A DNA stretch of 64,000 nt from DASUHT01 sp038230835 (GCA_038230835.1 JBBRMM010000014.1:30968-94967), one strand, 5' to 3'. Positions 17,083 to 26,222 are shown, counted from the stretch's first letter. Notes: generated from the sequence alone by a model not told the origin. Made by a program: numbers and translations.

Positions 17083-17892
17083 ATGAGCGGCCGCCGCCTC
17101 AGCGGCCGGGACTGTGCCCGCGCTCTGTGGCTGCTGGGGCTGAATCCGCCGGTCACCGCCGATCAACTCACCACCGCGTGGCGCACGCGGGTGTCCCGGG
17201 CGCACCCTGACCGGCACATCGCATCGGAGGCGCGCACAGAAGCCGCGCACGTGATGACACGCGCCCTCAACGAGGCCCGCATGGTCGTCGCCGAATGGAT
17301 CGCCTCCGGTCGCGACTGGCCCGACGCGCGCGGCCGGCGCGAGTTGCGCTTCGATCAGCCCGAGCCGTGGCCCGAGCGTGAGCCGGACCCCCAGCCGGCC
17401 CCGATCGACCGCCATACCGGGCTCCGGCGCGGTGACCTGGTACGGCTGTGGCCGTACGACAGCGACGTCGAGTCGGTCGCCGGCATCGAGCGGGAGCCCT
17501 CTGCCGGGCGCGTGTGGGTGCATCTCGAAGGCGGCGGCTCGGCGCCCTCCGAACGCGTCCGGCTGGCCGCCTTCAGCTGCCCCGTGTGCGGCCTCTGCGC
17601 CGGGCCTGCGGTGGAATCCGTACGGATCCGGCCGTGCCCCGCCTGCATGGTCGACCTGCGCCGGATCGAGCGCGAGCCGGCGGAGGCCACACGCGTGCGT
17701 GCAGCCATCGAAGCCCGGGCCCAAGCGGGGGGCGTGACGGCCGACGAGCTCGCCGACCCGGTGCTCGCCGATCGCGCCCGCGAGCGGCGGCGCTGGGCGC
17801 GGCGGCTGCGCACGGCGACGGCGGACGATCTGCACGCCGCGCTGCTGAGTGCGTTCGGCCGCGCGTTCGAGCGCTGGTCGACGCAGCAGTGA
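17083..17892 (+). CDS. J-domain-containing protein with zinc-ribbon
   Basis: A 269-aa protein. Residues 1-65 resemble a J-domain, with the HPDR form of the HPD motif (RAHPDRHIASEARTEAA) expected to stimulate an Hsp70 ATPase. The middle region (about 105-150) is a small beta-rich module and about residues 165-190 hold CPVCGLC ... CPACM, a probable zinc knuckle. The C-terminal third is Arg/Ala-rich and helical. No G/F linker or standard DnaJ C-terminal domains, so not DnaJ itself. It starts 7 bp after the secreted-protein gene. Confidence 0.72.
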   Translation: MSGRRLSGRDCARALWLLGLNPPVTADQLTTAWRTRVSRAHPDRHIASEARTEAAHVMTRALNEARMVVAEWIASGRDWPDARGRRELRFDQPEPWPEREPDPQPAPIDRHTGLRRGDLVRLWPYDSDVESVAGIEREPSAGRVWVHLEGGGSAPSERVRLAAFSCPVCGLCAGPAVESVRIRPCPACMVDLRRIEREPAEATRVRAAIEARAQAGGVTADELADPVLADRARERRRWARRLRTATADDLHAALLSAFGRAFERWSTQQ

Positions 17893-17914
17893 CCGCGCTC
17901 CCGCCGGTTGGACG

Positions 17915-18742
17915 TCAACCCTCCAACCCGATGATCGAGCGGGCCTGCTGCTGATCGGCGGCGGCGCGCCCCGCCAGCCGGCCAAGCGTGACCACGCGCT
18001 CGACGAACCGGGCGTTGGAGTCGGCCAGCTCGTGCGCGGACAGCCGCACGTTGTCCTCCATGCCGACACGCACGTGACCGCCGGCGGCGATCGCAAGCGT
18101 GGTCATCGGCTGCTGGTGGCGGCCGACCCCGATCACCGACCAGTGGGAGCCCAGGGGCACGCTCCCGACCAGGTGCATCAGGTTTCGCGGCGTGGCGGCG
18201 ATCCCGCCCGGGATGCCCATGACGAACTGGAACCACAGCGGCTGCGCGAGCAGACCCTCGTCGGCCAGGCGGGTGCAGAACTCGACGTGCGACACGTCGA
18301 AACACTCGAGCTCGGGCTTGACGCCGTGCTCGAGCGCGGTGGCGGCCAGCCGGCGCAGGAACGTCGGCGGGTTCAGGAACACGCCGTCGCCGAAGTTCAG
18401 CGAGCCGGCGTCGAACGAGCACATGTCCGGCGCCAGTTCGACGACTGCCAGCCGTTCGGAGTCCCGCATGTCCCACGACCCGGCGGTGGTCAGGTTGACT
18501 ACCAGCCCCGGCGCCGCCGCCCGCACCGCGGCAACCGTCTGCCGGTAGCGGCCGAGATCCATGGTCGGCCGGCCGGCGGCGTCGCGGACGTGAATGTGGA
18601 TGACGGCCGCCCCTGCAGCCTGACTGGCCGCGGCCTCGGCGGCGATCTCGCCGGGGTCGAGGGGGACGTGCGGCGTGCGCTCGCGGGTTGTGTCGGCGCC
18701 GGTCGGGGCGACCGTCACGACCAGCGGGCCGGTCGTGCTCAC
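17915..18742 (-). CDS. BKACE-family beta-keto acid cleavage enzyme
   Basis: A 275-aa TIM-barrel protein of the DUF849/BKACE family, which cleaves a beta-keto acid with acetyl-CoA to give acetoacetate and a CoA ester (Kce of lysine fermentation is the prototype). Motifs include IVHIHVRD-like AAVIHIHVRD (zinc-binding His pair), LECFDVSH, and the C-terminal GGHVRVGMEDN. Length normal. The GTG start overlaps the ThDP-enzyme stop as GTGA. The natural keto acid is unknown. Confidence 0.9.
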   Translation of the reverse strand: MSTTGPLVVTVAPTGADTTRERTPHVPLDPGEIAAEAAASQAAGAAVIHIHVRDAAGRPTMDLGRYRQTVAAVRAAAPGLVVNLTTAGSWDMRDSERLAVVELAPDMCSFDAGSLNFGDGVFLNPPTFLRRLAATALEHGVKPELECFDVSHVEFCTRLADEGLLAQPLWFQFVMGIPGGIAATPRNLMHLVGSVPLGSHWSVIGVGRHQQPMTTLAIAAGGHVRVGMEDNVRLSAHELADSNARFVERVVTLGRLAGRAAADQQQARSIIGLEG

Positions 18743-20355
18743 ACGGCCTGGCCCGGAGGCCGCAGCTCCACGGCGAGCTCGATCAGCACACCGCCGTCAC
18801 GCACGCGCCCGCAGGCCCAGACCAGGGCATCGGCGAGCTGCGACGGATCGTCCACACGGCGGTAGGCGATCCCGTAACCGTCGGCCAGCTTGCCGAAGTC
18901 GGGGGACTCCAGATCGACGCCAACCGGCCGCCCGCCGGCAGCCAGCTGGTAGTGCTTGAGCACGCCGTAGCTCTGGTCGTTGACCAGCAGCGTGATCGAG
19001 TGCAGCCCAGTGTGGCGAGCGGTCACGAGCTCGTGGCCACCCATCAGGAAGCCTCCGTCACCGACGATCACCAGCGTCAGATCATCCGGGTTGGCGACGA
19101 CCGTACCCAGCGCGGTCGGGACCCCCGATCCGAGCGCCCCGCTCATCGGGTACACGAACCCGCCCGGCCGGGATGCGTCGAGGTAGAGCACCGCCCAGTA
19201 CCCCAGGATCGTCATGTCGGCGACCACGATCGTCCGCTCGGGGAGCGACCGCTCGAGCACGCCCAGCAGCTGCGGCTCCAGCGTGAACCCCTGGGCTGCC
19301 ACGTCAGCCGAACGCCCCGCCATGGCCGCCCGGGCGTCGGCCTGCCCGTCGCGCCTCCCGGCCGCCGGCGAGGCGGCCAGCAGCGCGTCGCAGAAGAGCC
19401 CGACGTCCGCGACGATGCCCTCGCGCAGCGGATAGTTACGGCCCAGCCGGGAGGCATCGAGGTCGATCTGCACCAGTGCATCGGGAAACGGCACCGCCCA
19501 CCGGCAGGTGTACTCCTCGGCGAATCTGGTGCCCAGCGCCAGGCACAGGTCGGCGTTTCGGATCAGGGCCTGGACGCTCGCCTCCTCGCAGGACGACCCG
19601 GCGTGCAGCACGTGTCCTGACGGCATCACCCCCTTGCCGTTGTAGCTGGTGACGACGGGCGCATCGAGCGCCTCCGCAAGCTGCACCACCTGGTCGGCGG
19701 CCGCTCGCGAGCCGCCTCCGGCAAAGATCATCGGCGCCCGTGCTCCCGCCAGAAGGTGCATCACGCGAGCCACGGCGGCGGGGTCGGGGGCGGGGAGGCT
19801 GACGGGCGTCACCCGCACCTCGACGCCGTCGGCGGGAGCGGCCAGCACGTCGGTGTAGGCCTCCACCATCGCCGGTCCGGGACGGGTCGCGATCGCCACC
19901 AGCGCCTCGTCGACAGCCGCGGCCAACCCGGCGGGCGTGCGCGGCCGTGCGTGGTGGCGGGTGACCGCGGCGAACGCCGCCGACTGGCCCACGGTCTCGT
20001 GCATCCACCCGCGCTCGCCGGGCTCGCTGGGGATCTGGGTCGTGATGTGCAGCAGGCGCAGCGACGACGCATCCGCCTCCCCCATCCCCGCAAACGCGTT
20101 GAACGCGCCCGGACCGGTCGAGGTGATGCACACCCCCACCCCGCCGGACGTGCGAGCGTAGCCCGCGGCGGCAAACGCGGCGGCCTGCTCGTGGCGCACC
20201 ACCACACAGCGGATCGACGACTCCGACAGCGCCTGCCACAGCCCCAGCGCGTGCTGTCCCGGGATGCCGAAGATCACCTCCACGCCGTGCACCTCGAGCG
20301 CCGCCACCAACGCCTGCGCGCCGGTCCGGATCCCGGTGGTCGACTCGGTGCTCAT
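18739..20355 (-). CDS. Thiamine-diphosphate-dependent enzyme, acetolactate-synthase-like
   Basis: A 538-aa three-domain ThDP enzyme. Catalytic Glu56 sits in VVRHEQAAAFAAAGYAR; the C-terminal ThDP/Mg motif begins IVGDGGFLMGG and ends with ..LLVNDQSYG. Similar proteins include acetolactate synthase large subunits, benzoylformate decarboxylase and 5-guanidino-2-oxopentanoate decarboxylase. No small regulatory subunit gene is adjacent, so an alpha-keto acid decarboxylase or carboligase outside branched-chain synthesis is likelier. It heads an operon with the BKACE gene; TAGCGT lies 10 nt upstream of the ATG. Confidence 0.88.
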   Translation of the reverse strand: MSTESTTGIRTGAQALVAALEVHGVEVIFGIPGQHALGLWQALSESSIRCVVVRHEQAAAFAAAGYARTSGGVGVCITSTGPGAFNAFAGMGEADASSLRLLHITTQIPSEPGERGWMHETVGQSAAFAAVTRHHARPRTPAGLAAAVDEALVAIATRPGPAMVEAYTDVLAAPADGVEVRVTPVSLPAPDPAAVARVMHLLAGARAPMIFAGGGSRAAADQVVQLAEALDAPVVTSYNGKGVMPSGHVLHAGSSCEEASVQALIRNADLCLALGTRFAEEYTCRWAVPFPDALVQIDLDASRLGRNYPLREGIVADVGLFCDALLAASPAAGRRDGQADARAAMAGRSADVAAQGFTLEPQLLGVLERSLPERTIVVADMTILGYWAVLYLDASRPGGFVYPMSGALGSGVPTALGTVVANPDDLTLVIVGDGGFLMGGHELVTARHTGLHSITLLVNDQSYGVLKHYQLAAGGRPVGVDLESPDFGKLADGYGIAYRRVDDPSQLADALVWACGRVRDGGVLIELAVELRPPGQAV

Positions 20356-20365
20356 CCCGCCGCTG

Positions 20366-20371
20366 ACGCTA
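20366..20371 (-). promoter_or_regulatory. -10 element TAGCGT for the ThDP-BKACE operon
   Basis: TAGCGT on the minus strand ends 10 nt before ATG 20355, predicting a leader of only about 3 nt. Confidence 0.4.
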
Positions 20372-20403
20372 CCAGACCGGCGGTCGCCGGCCGCTCCGAA
20401 CCG

Positions 20404-20910
20404 TTACTTCTGGTTCTGGGAGATGAACGCCACGAGGTCGGCCAGATCGGACGCGGAGAGCGACGCGAAGGTCGCCGGCATCGCGCTCGGCGCCGTGAAC
20501 CCGGTTGCGATGAACTTGCTCGGGTCGGTGATCGAGGTTGCGATGAACTGGTCGAGCGGCTGGCCGGCCTTCTGAGCGTCGGCGGCCAGGCTGTCGAGGT
20601 TGGGGCCGATCGTGCCGGTCGATGCCGCAGCGGTGAAGGTGTGACAGCCTGAGCAGCCGTTGGACGCGAAGAGGGCCTTCCCGTTTGCCGGGTCGCCCGT
20701 GCCGCCGCCCGTGGACGTGCTGGGTGTGGTCGTGGTGGTGCCGGTCGAAGTGGTGCTCGCCGAGGGAACGGTCGCCGTCGGCGTGGTGAGGTTGCCCTCG
20801 CCGATCGAGCTGGTGTTGTGCGTATGAGCGCCGGCGGCGACGATCACGATCACCATCACGGCGATCCCGGCAATCGTGCCCAGCGTTGCGGAGATGAGAA
20901 CCTTGATCAT
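20404..20910 (-). CDS. Membrane-anchored small c-type cytochrome
   Basis: A 168-aa protein: N-terminal membrane anchor (about 5-27), a Ser/Thr/Gly-rich linker (about 45-72) and a class I cytochrome c domain. The heme site is C86-S-G-C-H90 and Met144 in the SAMPATFASLS segment is the likely sixth ligand. It acts outside the membrane as a low-molecular-weight electron carrier, perhaps to a terminal oxidase; no oxidase genes are nearby. ATG 20910 has TATAGT 9 nt upstream; a longer frame is rejected because it would place about 40 residues before the anchor. Confidence 0.9.
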   Translation of the reverse strand: MIKVLISATLGTIAGIAVMVIVIVAAGAHTHNTSSIGEGNLTTPTATVPSASTTSTGTTTTTPSTSTGGGTGDPANGKALFASNGCSGCHTFTAAASTGTIGPNLDSLAADAQKAGQPLDQFIATSITDPSKFIATGFTAPSAMPATFASLSASDLADLVAFISQNQK

Positions 20911-20919
20911 GGCGGCGCC

Positions 20920-20925
20920 ACTATA
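20920..20925 (-). promoter_or_regulatory. -10 element TATAGT for the cytochrome c gene
   Basis: TATAGT on the minus strand ends 9 nt before ATG 20910, leaving a leader of about 2 nt. Confidence 0.5.
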
Positions 20926-21032
20926 CCCGCTGACGCCCCGAATCGTCACCGCATCGAGCACCCGCCACCGGACCGCGAATACCACAAGCAGGGGATGGCG
21001 TGAGGGCCGTCGAACGTCGAGATGCATCTGCG

Positions 21033-21203
21033 ATGCTCGACAAGCGCGACATTCAAACCCTCATGTACTGCATCCGCCTGGCTGAGGCCGGCGGCCAGTG
21101 GCAGCCCGGGTCGCCGGCTCGGTCGCCGCACGATCTCGAGTGCAAGCTGGCCGACATGCTGCGCAGGCTGGACGCCGGCAAGCGAGTCGCCTCAGCGGCC
21201 TGA
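21033..21203 (+). CDS. Small hypothetical protein (56 aa)
   Basis: A short reading frame encoding MLDKRDIQTLMYCIRLAEA followed by a Gly/Pro turn and a second helix (DLECKLADMLRRLDAG), a plausible helix-turn-helix-like or coiled hairpin. It is in the only gap between the minus-strand cytochrome and methyltransferase genes and converges on the latter, overlapping it by 12 nt. There is no strong ribosome-binding site and no -10 at the usual spacing, so it could be spurious. No family recognised. Confidence 0.42.
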   Translation: MLDKRDIQTLMYCIRLAEAGGQWQPGSPARSPHDLECKLADMLRRLDAGKRVASAA

Positions 21204-21884
21204 ACCACGCTCGCCGGGGCGCCGGAAGCGTGCCCGGGCGACACGGATCTGAAACTCCGGTGAGCCGACCAGTTCCCGCACGCGGCGGGCGGGATCGCCC
21301 TCGCAGTGCGCGATCGCGAGCCAGCGTGCGACCTCCAAGGTGACCAGCCACGATTCCTCGGCGTCCACGTCGAGGCCGGCCGCCAGCAGGGTCGTTCGCG
21401 CCTCGCCTGGGGCCAGCAGCCGCTGATGACCGGGGTCGCGGAGGCGCTCAATCTCCTCCCAGCGGCGAGCACGGTCTCGGTCGGCGTCGGCGACGAAGTC
21501 CTCGAGCACCAGTCGGCCCCCTGGCGCCAGCACGCGGGCCATCTCGTCCAGCGCGCGGGCGGGCCGGTCGATGTGGTGCAGCCCTCGCACGCAGGTGACC
21601 AGGTCGAAGGCGGCGTCTGCGAACGGCAGCTGCTCGGCCCGGGCGACGAGCCGGGTGGCGCCAGCCGGCACGTGGGAGAGCATCGGTTCGGACACGTCGA
21701 TCACCGTCACCTCCGCCACCAGCGGGATCAACGCTGCCGCCAGCGCACCGGTCCCTCCGGCGACGTCCAGCACGCGATCGCCCACCGCCGGTTCACACCA
21801 GGCGACGAACCCGCTCCAGTCGCGGGTGAGCGCGGCTCGCGCGTACTCGTCCGCAGTGCGGTCGAAGCGGCTACCGGCTGACAA
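21192..21884 (-). CDS. SAM-dependent methyltransferase (class I, methyltransf_11 type)
   Basis: A 230-aa Rossmann methyltransferase. Motif I is VLDVAGGTGALAAAL, the acidic loop EVTVIDVSEPML, and post-II/III GLHHIDRPARALDEMARVLAPGG; this pattern is that of UbiE/Coq5-like enzymes. Acceptor unknown. The TTG at 21884 is the first start in frame and overlaps the upstream nucleotidyltransferase gene by 14 nt, marking it as the last gene of the acpS-nnr-alr operon. Confidence 0.85.
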   Translation of the reverse strand: MSAGSRFDRTADEYARAALTRDWSGFVAWCEPAVGDRVLDVAGGTGALAAALIPLVAEVTVIDVSEPMLSHVPAGATRLVARAEQLPFADAAFDLVTCVRGLHHIDRPARALDEMARVLAPGGRLVLEDFVADADRDRARRWEEIERLRDPGHQRLLAPGEARTTLLAAGLDVDAEESWLVTLEVARWLAIAHCEGDPARRVRELVGSPEFQIRVARARFRRPGERGSGR

Positions 21885-23244
21885 ACGCCACCGCCTGCTC
21901 TCGGGTGGTGACCGTCCCGGCGGCCTGCTCCTCGGCCAACTGCTCGACCAGCTCCGCGATCCGCGACCCGCTCACACCCGCCGCAGCCGCGATCTCGTCG
22001 CCGCGCAGCAACGGTTCCGCAGCCGCCCCCCGCAACTCCTGGATCAGCCCGACCAGCTCCGACGCCGTCTCGGAGTGCGCGCGCAGTTGCGCCTGACGGG
22101 CCCACACACCGCGCGTGGCCAGCCGGTCGGCCAGTGAGAGCACGATGCTGGCCAGCGGGTGCGGGGCGGTCGCACGCAGATAACGGTGCGCCGCCCGCCG
22201 GTCGAGTGGCCGGTCGCGGATCATGAAGCCCAGCCGCAGGTGCTCGGCGACCAGCAGCCGGCAGTACCGGGCGACCGCCGACGAGGCGCGCCAGCGCCCG
22301 AGCACCGCCGCCGCTGTCTCGGCCCCCTCACGGTCGTGCCCCATGAAGCTGATCCGGCCCTCGTCCGACACGCGCTTGGTCTGCGGCTTTCGGATGTCGT
22401 GGAAGAGCGCCGCCAGCCGCAGCGCTCCGGCCTCGTCGAGCTCGTCGCCGACCGGTCGGGCGAGCTCGGCCGCGACTGCGTCGGCATGACCGGGCAGGTA
22501 GTGCGCTGGGTTGGCGGCGATGTCGGCGGCGGTATCGAGCACGTGCAGGGTGTGCTCGTATACGTCGAGATGATGGAACGGGCTCTGCTCGACACCCCGC
22601 GTCGGTGCCAGTTCGGGTATGACGACGTCGAGCACCCCGAGCTGCGACACGACCCGCACACCGGAAGCCGGGTCGTCCTGCGCCAGCAGTCTCCGCATCT
22701 CGACGTAGATGCGCTCCCCGCTCGGCTGGCCGGCCAGGTGCGCCCGCGCCCGCGCGAGCTCGGCCGTCGCCGGTTCCACCTGCATGCCGAGCTCGTGGGC
22801 GAGGCGACCGAGCCGCAGCAGACGGAGCGGATCGTCGTCGAACACCCGCTCGGCCACGATCCGCAGGCGGCCGGCGTCGAGGTCGAAGCGCCCGTCGAAG
22901 GGGTCGACCAGATCACCGCCCGCGAGCGGCAATGCCATCGCGTTGACGGTGAAGTCACGCTCACCCAGGTCGTCCTCGATCCGGTCGCCGCGCATGCCGG
23001 TGATGTCCACCGTCATCCCATCCTGCACCACCCGCCATGCGCCATGGCGCTCGGAGAGCGGAAAGGGGGCGCCGCCGCGCTCACGGGCGACCGCGCGTGC
23101 GGCCGTCTGCGGGTCGGCGTCGACCACCAGGTCGATGTCCGTCACCGGCCGGTCGAGCAGCAGGTCGCGGACGCTGCCGCCCACCAGCCACGCGCCCGGC
23201 ACCGGCGCCGCGCCGCGCAGCACGTCAAGCGCCGGTGAAGACAT
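21871..23244 (-). CDS. tRNA nucleotidyltransferase/poly(A) polymerase family protein with HD domain
   Basis: A 457-aa class II nucleotidyltransferase. The head has GGSVRDLLL and the metal-binding D-x-D (VTDIDLVVD), then RDFTVNAMA and FDDDPLRLLRLGRLAHEL, as in CCA-adding enzymes; from about residue 225 an HD region (HHLDVYEHTLHVL, FHDIRKP) follows. It probably adds or repairs the tRNA 3' CCA end, but CCA- and A-adding members cannot be told apart here. The ATG at 23244 overlaps alr by 20 nt; a longer frame upstream is a shadow in alr. Confidence 0.85.
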   Translation of the reverse strand: MSSPALDVLRGAAPVPGAWLVGGSVRDLLLDRPVTDIDLVVDADPQTAARAVARERGGAPFPLSERHGAWRVVQDGMTVDITGMRGDRIEDDLGERDFTVNAMALPLAGGDLVDPFDGRFDLDAGRLRIVAERVFDDDPLRLLRLGRLAHELGMQVEPATAELARARAHLAGQPSGERIYVEMRRLLAQDDPASGVRVVSQLGVLDVVIPELAPTRGVEQSPFHHLDVYEHTLHVLDTAADIAANPAHYLPGHADAVAAELARPVGDELDEAGALRLAALFHDIRKPQTKRVSDEGRISFMGHDREGAETAAAVLGRWRASSAVARYCRLLVAEHLRLGFMIRDRPLDRRAAHRYLRATAPHPLASIVLSLADRLATRGVWARQAQLRAHSETASELVGLIQELRGAAAEPLLRGDEIAAAAGVSGSRIAELVEQLAEEQAAGTVTTREQAVAFVSR

Positions 23245-24349
23245 GCTCCACCCGCCACGGTCGCGGTTCCAGGCCGGTGGCAATCTCGTAGTTGATCGTT
23301 CCCGCCAGCCGCGCCCACTCTTCGGCGGTCACCTGCTCGTCGCCGTCGGCTCCGAGCAGGGTGACGGTGTCGCCCGGCTCGACATCGCACTCCGGCCCGA
23401 TCACGAACGTCAGCTGATCCATCGAGATGGTGGCGGCAACCCGACGCCGGCGGCCGCGCACGAGCACGTCGGCGAGCCCGGACAGGATCCGCGGCACGCC
23501 GTCGGCATAGCCCGCGGGGGCGAGCCCGATAAAGGTCGGCTCGGTGGCGACGAACCGCCGGCCGTAACCCGAGCTCGAGCCCGGCTGCAGCAGCTTGACG
23601 TCCGCCACGTAGGTCGTGAAGCGCAGCGCCGGGCGCAGGCCGTCGTCGTCCGGGTCGGTCGCGAAGGGCGACATGCCGAGCATCGCCACGCCGCACCGCA
23701 CCGCGTCCCAGCGCGCTCCCGCAACGCGCAGCGCAGCGGCGCTGTTTCCGACGTGGCGCGGACAGGCCGGGAAGCGCACGGAGAGCTCGGCGAAGCGCTC
23801 GAGCTGGTCGTCGGTGAAGGCCGCGTCGGCGGTGAAAGCCGACGCCGCCGAGTCGGCGCTGGCAAGGTGGCTCATCAACCCGGCCAATCGCAGGGTGCCG
23901 CCGCCCTCGAGCTCCTCGCCGACGCGCAGCGCATCGTCTGCGTCCATGCCCCACCGGCCCATGCCGGTATCGACCTTGACGTGGACGTCCAGCGGCAGGC
24001 GGGCGGCCGAGCGCAGACGGGTGAACCCTTCCAGCGACGAGACGGCGACCTCGACTCCCGCCACCTCATCCTCCTGAGCCGGCACGAGCGGGCTCATGAC
24101 GAGAATCGGCGCGTCCGGCAGACCCGAGCGCAGCGCGCGTGCCTCCTCCCAGGTGGCGACGCACAGCTTGTCGGCGCCCGCATCGAGGGCCGCCCGCCCG
24201 ACCTCGATCGCGCCATGGCCGTACGCGTCCGCCTTGACGACCCCCCACACCCGCGCAGGGGCGACCACGTCGCACAGCCGCTGGACGTTGTCGGCCACGG
24301 CCGAGAGGTCGACGGCGACCGTCGCGCGGGCAATCCGCGAGCCGATCAT
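23225..24349 (-). CDS. alr: Alanine racemase
   Basis: A 374-aa fold-type III PLP enzyme making D-alanine for peptidoglycan. The PLP lysine is K39 in VVKADAYGHGA; the second catalytic Tyr lies in the GLAPAGYADGVPR region, and KVDTGMGRWG and HLASADSA are also conserved. The ATG overlaps the nnr stop (ATGA). Position in acpS-nnr-alr is a common actinobacterial arrangement. Confidence 0.95.
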   Translation of the reverse strand: MIGSRIARATVAVDLSAVADNVQRLCDVVAPARVWGVVKADAYGHGAIEVGRAALDAGADKLCVATWEEARALRSGLPDAPILVMSPLVPAQEDEVAGVEVAVSSLEGFTRLRSAARLPLDVHVKVDTGMGRWGMDADDALRVGEELEGGGTLRLAGLMSHLASADSAASAFTADAAFTDDQLERFAELSVRFPACPRHVGNSAAALRVAGARWDAVRCGVAMLGMSPFATDPDDDGLRPALRFTTYVADVKLLQPGSSSGYGRRFVATEPTFIGLAPAGYADGVPRILSGLADVLVRGRRRRVAATISMDQLTFVIGPECDVEPGDTVTLLGADGDEQVTAEEWARLAGTINYEIATGLEPRPWRVEHVFTGA

Positions 24350-25842
24350 GCGCCGGCGAAGACCGTTGGCAGAGCATCGATCACGTCACCGGCGATGATA
24401 CCGGTGGGCCCCCACCGCTCCTGCGCGAGCGCTCCGGCGCGTCCGTGCGCCAGCGCGGCGCACGTCGCCGCGGCCCAGGGCTGCATGCCCTTGGCCAGGA
24501 ACGCACCGACCGCTCCCGTCAGCACGTCCCCCGAGCCGGCCGTGGCCAGGCCGGGTGCGTCCACGCCAACCACCGCGACTCGCTCCCCACCGGCGTCCGC
24601 AACCAGGGTGTCGGCCCCCTTCAGGACGACCACGGCATGGGCATCGGCGGCCGCGCGGCGCACCGCCTCCAGGCGGTTCGCCCTCACCCAGGCGGCGTCC
24701 ACGCCCAGCAGACGCGCCATCTCACCCTCGTGGGGCGTCAGTACGGCCGGCAGGCGGCGCCGCGCGAGCGCCTGCAGATCGCCTGCGAAGGGTGCCAGGC
24801 CGTCGGCGTCGATCACGATCGGCCCCGGATGCTCGACGGCGAGCCCGCGCACCAGTTCGACCACGTCGGGCTCGCCTCCGATCCCCGGGCCCAACGCCAC
24901 CGCACCCGCCCGCCCGGCGAGCTCCAGAGCTTCCGGCAGCGGACGCACCATGAGCTCGAACCGGTGCGCCGCGATCTCTCCGACCACGCCGGCGGGCGCC
25001 GCCACCCAGACCACCCCGGCACCTGCCCGGAGCGCGGCCAACGCCGTCATCGCCGGAGCGCCGGAGGCGCCGGCCGACCCGCCGACCACCAGCACCGATC
25101 CCGCGGTGTACTTCGAGTCGGCCGCCGACTTCGTCGGCACCGCTGCAAGCAGGCCGACGGTGGCGACCGACACCCGGGTGGCCAACTCGAGCTGAGGCGG
25201 CACGCCGATGTCGGCGACCACCACCGCACCGGCGTGGAACCTTCCGGGGGCCACGACCAGACCGACCTTGGGCGCGTGGAACGTGACCGTCAGCTGGGCG
25301 GACACCGCGGCGCCCTCGACCACCCCGGTCGAGGAGTCGACTCCGGACGGTACATCCAGGGCGACGACCGGGCCGGCGGCCGCGCCGACGGCGTCGATCA
25401 GCGCCGCAGCACCGGGCCGCGGACGCCCGCTGAACCCGGTGCCGAGCAGCGCGTCCACCACCACCCCGGCCCGGCGCACCCCACGTCGCAGCCGGGCCGG
25501 CGCAACCCGCTCGTGCACGGTCAGGTCGAGCTTGCGGACGATTTCGTAGTTCGCACGTGCGTCACCGCCGAGGCGGCTCGCCGATCCGGTCAGGAACACC
25601 TCCACCGCCATCCCGGCGGCGTGCAGGTGGCGGGCCACGACGAACCCGTCGCCGCCGTTGTTGCCCGCCCCGCAGAGCACGGTCGCCGACCCCGCGTCGC
25701 CGAACCGGCTGAGGATCTCGTGCGCGGCGGCCAGACCAGCTCGCTCCATCAGCACCAGCGACGGGATGCCCACACCCTCGACGGCACGCGCCTCGAGCTC
25801 GCGCATCTCCTGTGCGGTGAACGCCGGCAGCAACGATTTCAT
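24346..25842 (-). CDS. nnr: Bifunctional NAD(P)H-hydrate epimerase/dehydratase
   Basis: A 498-aa fusion that repairs damaged NAD(P)HX. Residues 1-215 are the YjeF_N epimerase (MRELEARAVEGVGIPSLVLM, CGAGNNGGDGFVVARHL, DALLGTGFSGRPR); residues 220-495 are the ribokinase-like ADP-dependent dehydratase (SVLVVGGSAGASG, LTPHEGEMARLLG, LKGADTLV, GLATAGSGDVLTG). Both active-site regions look complete. The ATG overlaps the acpS stop (ATGA). Confidence 0.95.
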   Translation of the reverse strand: MKSLLPAFTAQEMRELEARAVEGVGIPSLVLMERAGLAAAHEILSRFGDAGSATVLCGAGNNGGDGFVVARHLHAAGMAVEVFLTGSASRLGGDARANYEIVRKLDLTVHERVAPARLRRGVRRAGVVVDALLGTGFSGRPRPGAAALIDAVGAAAGPVVALDVPSGVDSSTGVVEGAAVSAQLTVTFHAPKVGLVVAPGRFHAGAVVVADIGVPPQLELATRVSVATVGLLAAVPTKSAADSKYTAGSVLVVGGSAGASGAPAMTALAALRAGAGVVWVAAPAGVVGEIAAHRFELMVRPLPEALELAGRAGAVALGPGIGGEPDVVELVRGLAVEHPGPIVIDADGLAPFAGDLQALARRRLPAVLTPHEGEMARLLGVDAAWVRANRLEAVRRAAADAHAVVVLKGADTLVADAGGERVAVVGVDAPGLATAGSGDVLTGAVGAFLAKGMQPWAAATCAALAHGRAGALAQERWGPTGIIAGDVIDALPTVFAGA

Positions 25843-26198
25843 GCGTCGTGCACGATGGCCACCGCAGCGGCCAGCCCCTTGGAATGGGTCATCGAGAGGT
25901 CGATGTCGCCTGCGTGGACGTTAGTGGCCCAGTCTGCCGTGCGCCCGGAGAGCGCCACCCCGGGCTTGGGCCGGCCGGCGATCTCAATCTCGCGCCAGGT
26001 GAAGGGGACTCCGAAACCGAGCGCCTTGCCCACCGCTTCCTTGCCGGCGAAGCGCGCGGCGAAGTGCTGGGCCGGGTTCGCGCGCGAGAAGCAGTACGCC
26101 TGTTCGCTCTCGGTGAACACCCGTTCGACGAACCGCGCATGCCGGCGGAGCGCGCGCGCCACCCGGTCGATCTCGATCAAATCGATCCCAATTCGCAT
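25839..26198 (-). CDS. acpS: Holo-[acyl-carrier-protein] synthase
   Basis: A 119-aa phosphopantetheinyl transferase that activates acyl carrier protein. Mg-binding Asp in MRIGIDLIEIDRV and Glu in FAGKEAVGKALG are present, and SMTHSKGLAAAVAI ends the fold. Two starts are possible: ATG 26207 and ATG 26198. I choose 26198 because the divergent promoter (TAGTAT, 26206-26211) overlaps the other ATG. First gene of the acpS-nnr-alr operon. Confidence 0.95.
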   Translation of the reverse strand: MRIGIDLIEIDRVARALRRHARFVERVFTESEQAYCFSRANPAQHFAARFAGKEAVGKALGFGVPFTWREIEIAGRPKPGVALSGRTADWATNVHAGDIDLSMTHSKGLAAAVAIVHDA

Positions 26199-26205
26199 GT
26201 GTTTC

Positions 26206-26212
26206 ATACTAT
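26206..26212. promoter_or_regulatory. Symmetric divergent -10: TACTAT (+) / TAGTAT (-)
   Basis: The 7-bp ATACTAT gives TACTAT on the plus strand (26207-26212), 10 nt before the MBL ATG at 26223, and TAGTAT on the minus strand (26211-26206), 7 nt before the acpS ATG at 26198. Only 24 bp separate the two start codons, so both messages would be leaderless or nearly so. Confidence 0.55.
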
Positions 26213-26222
26213 GCTCTACAGC

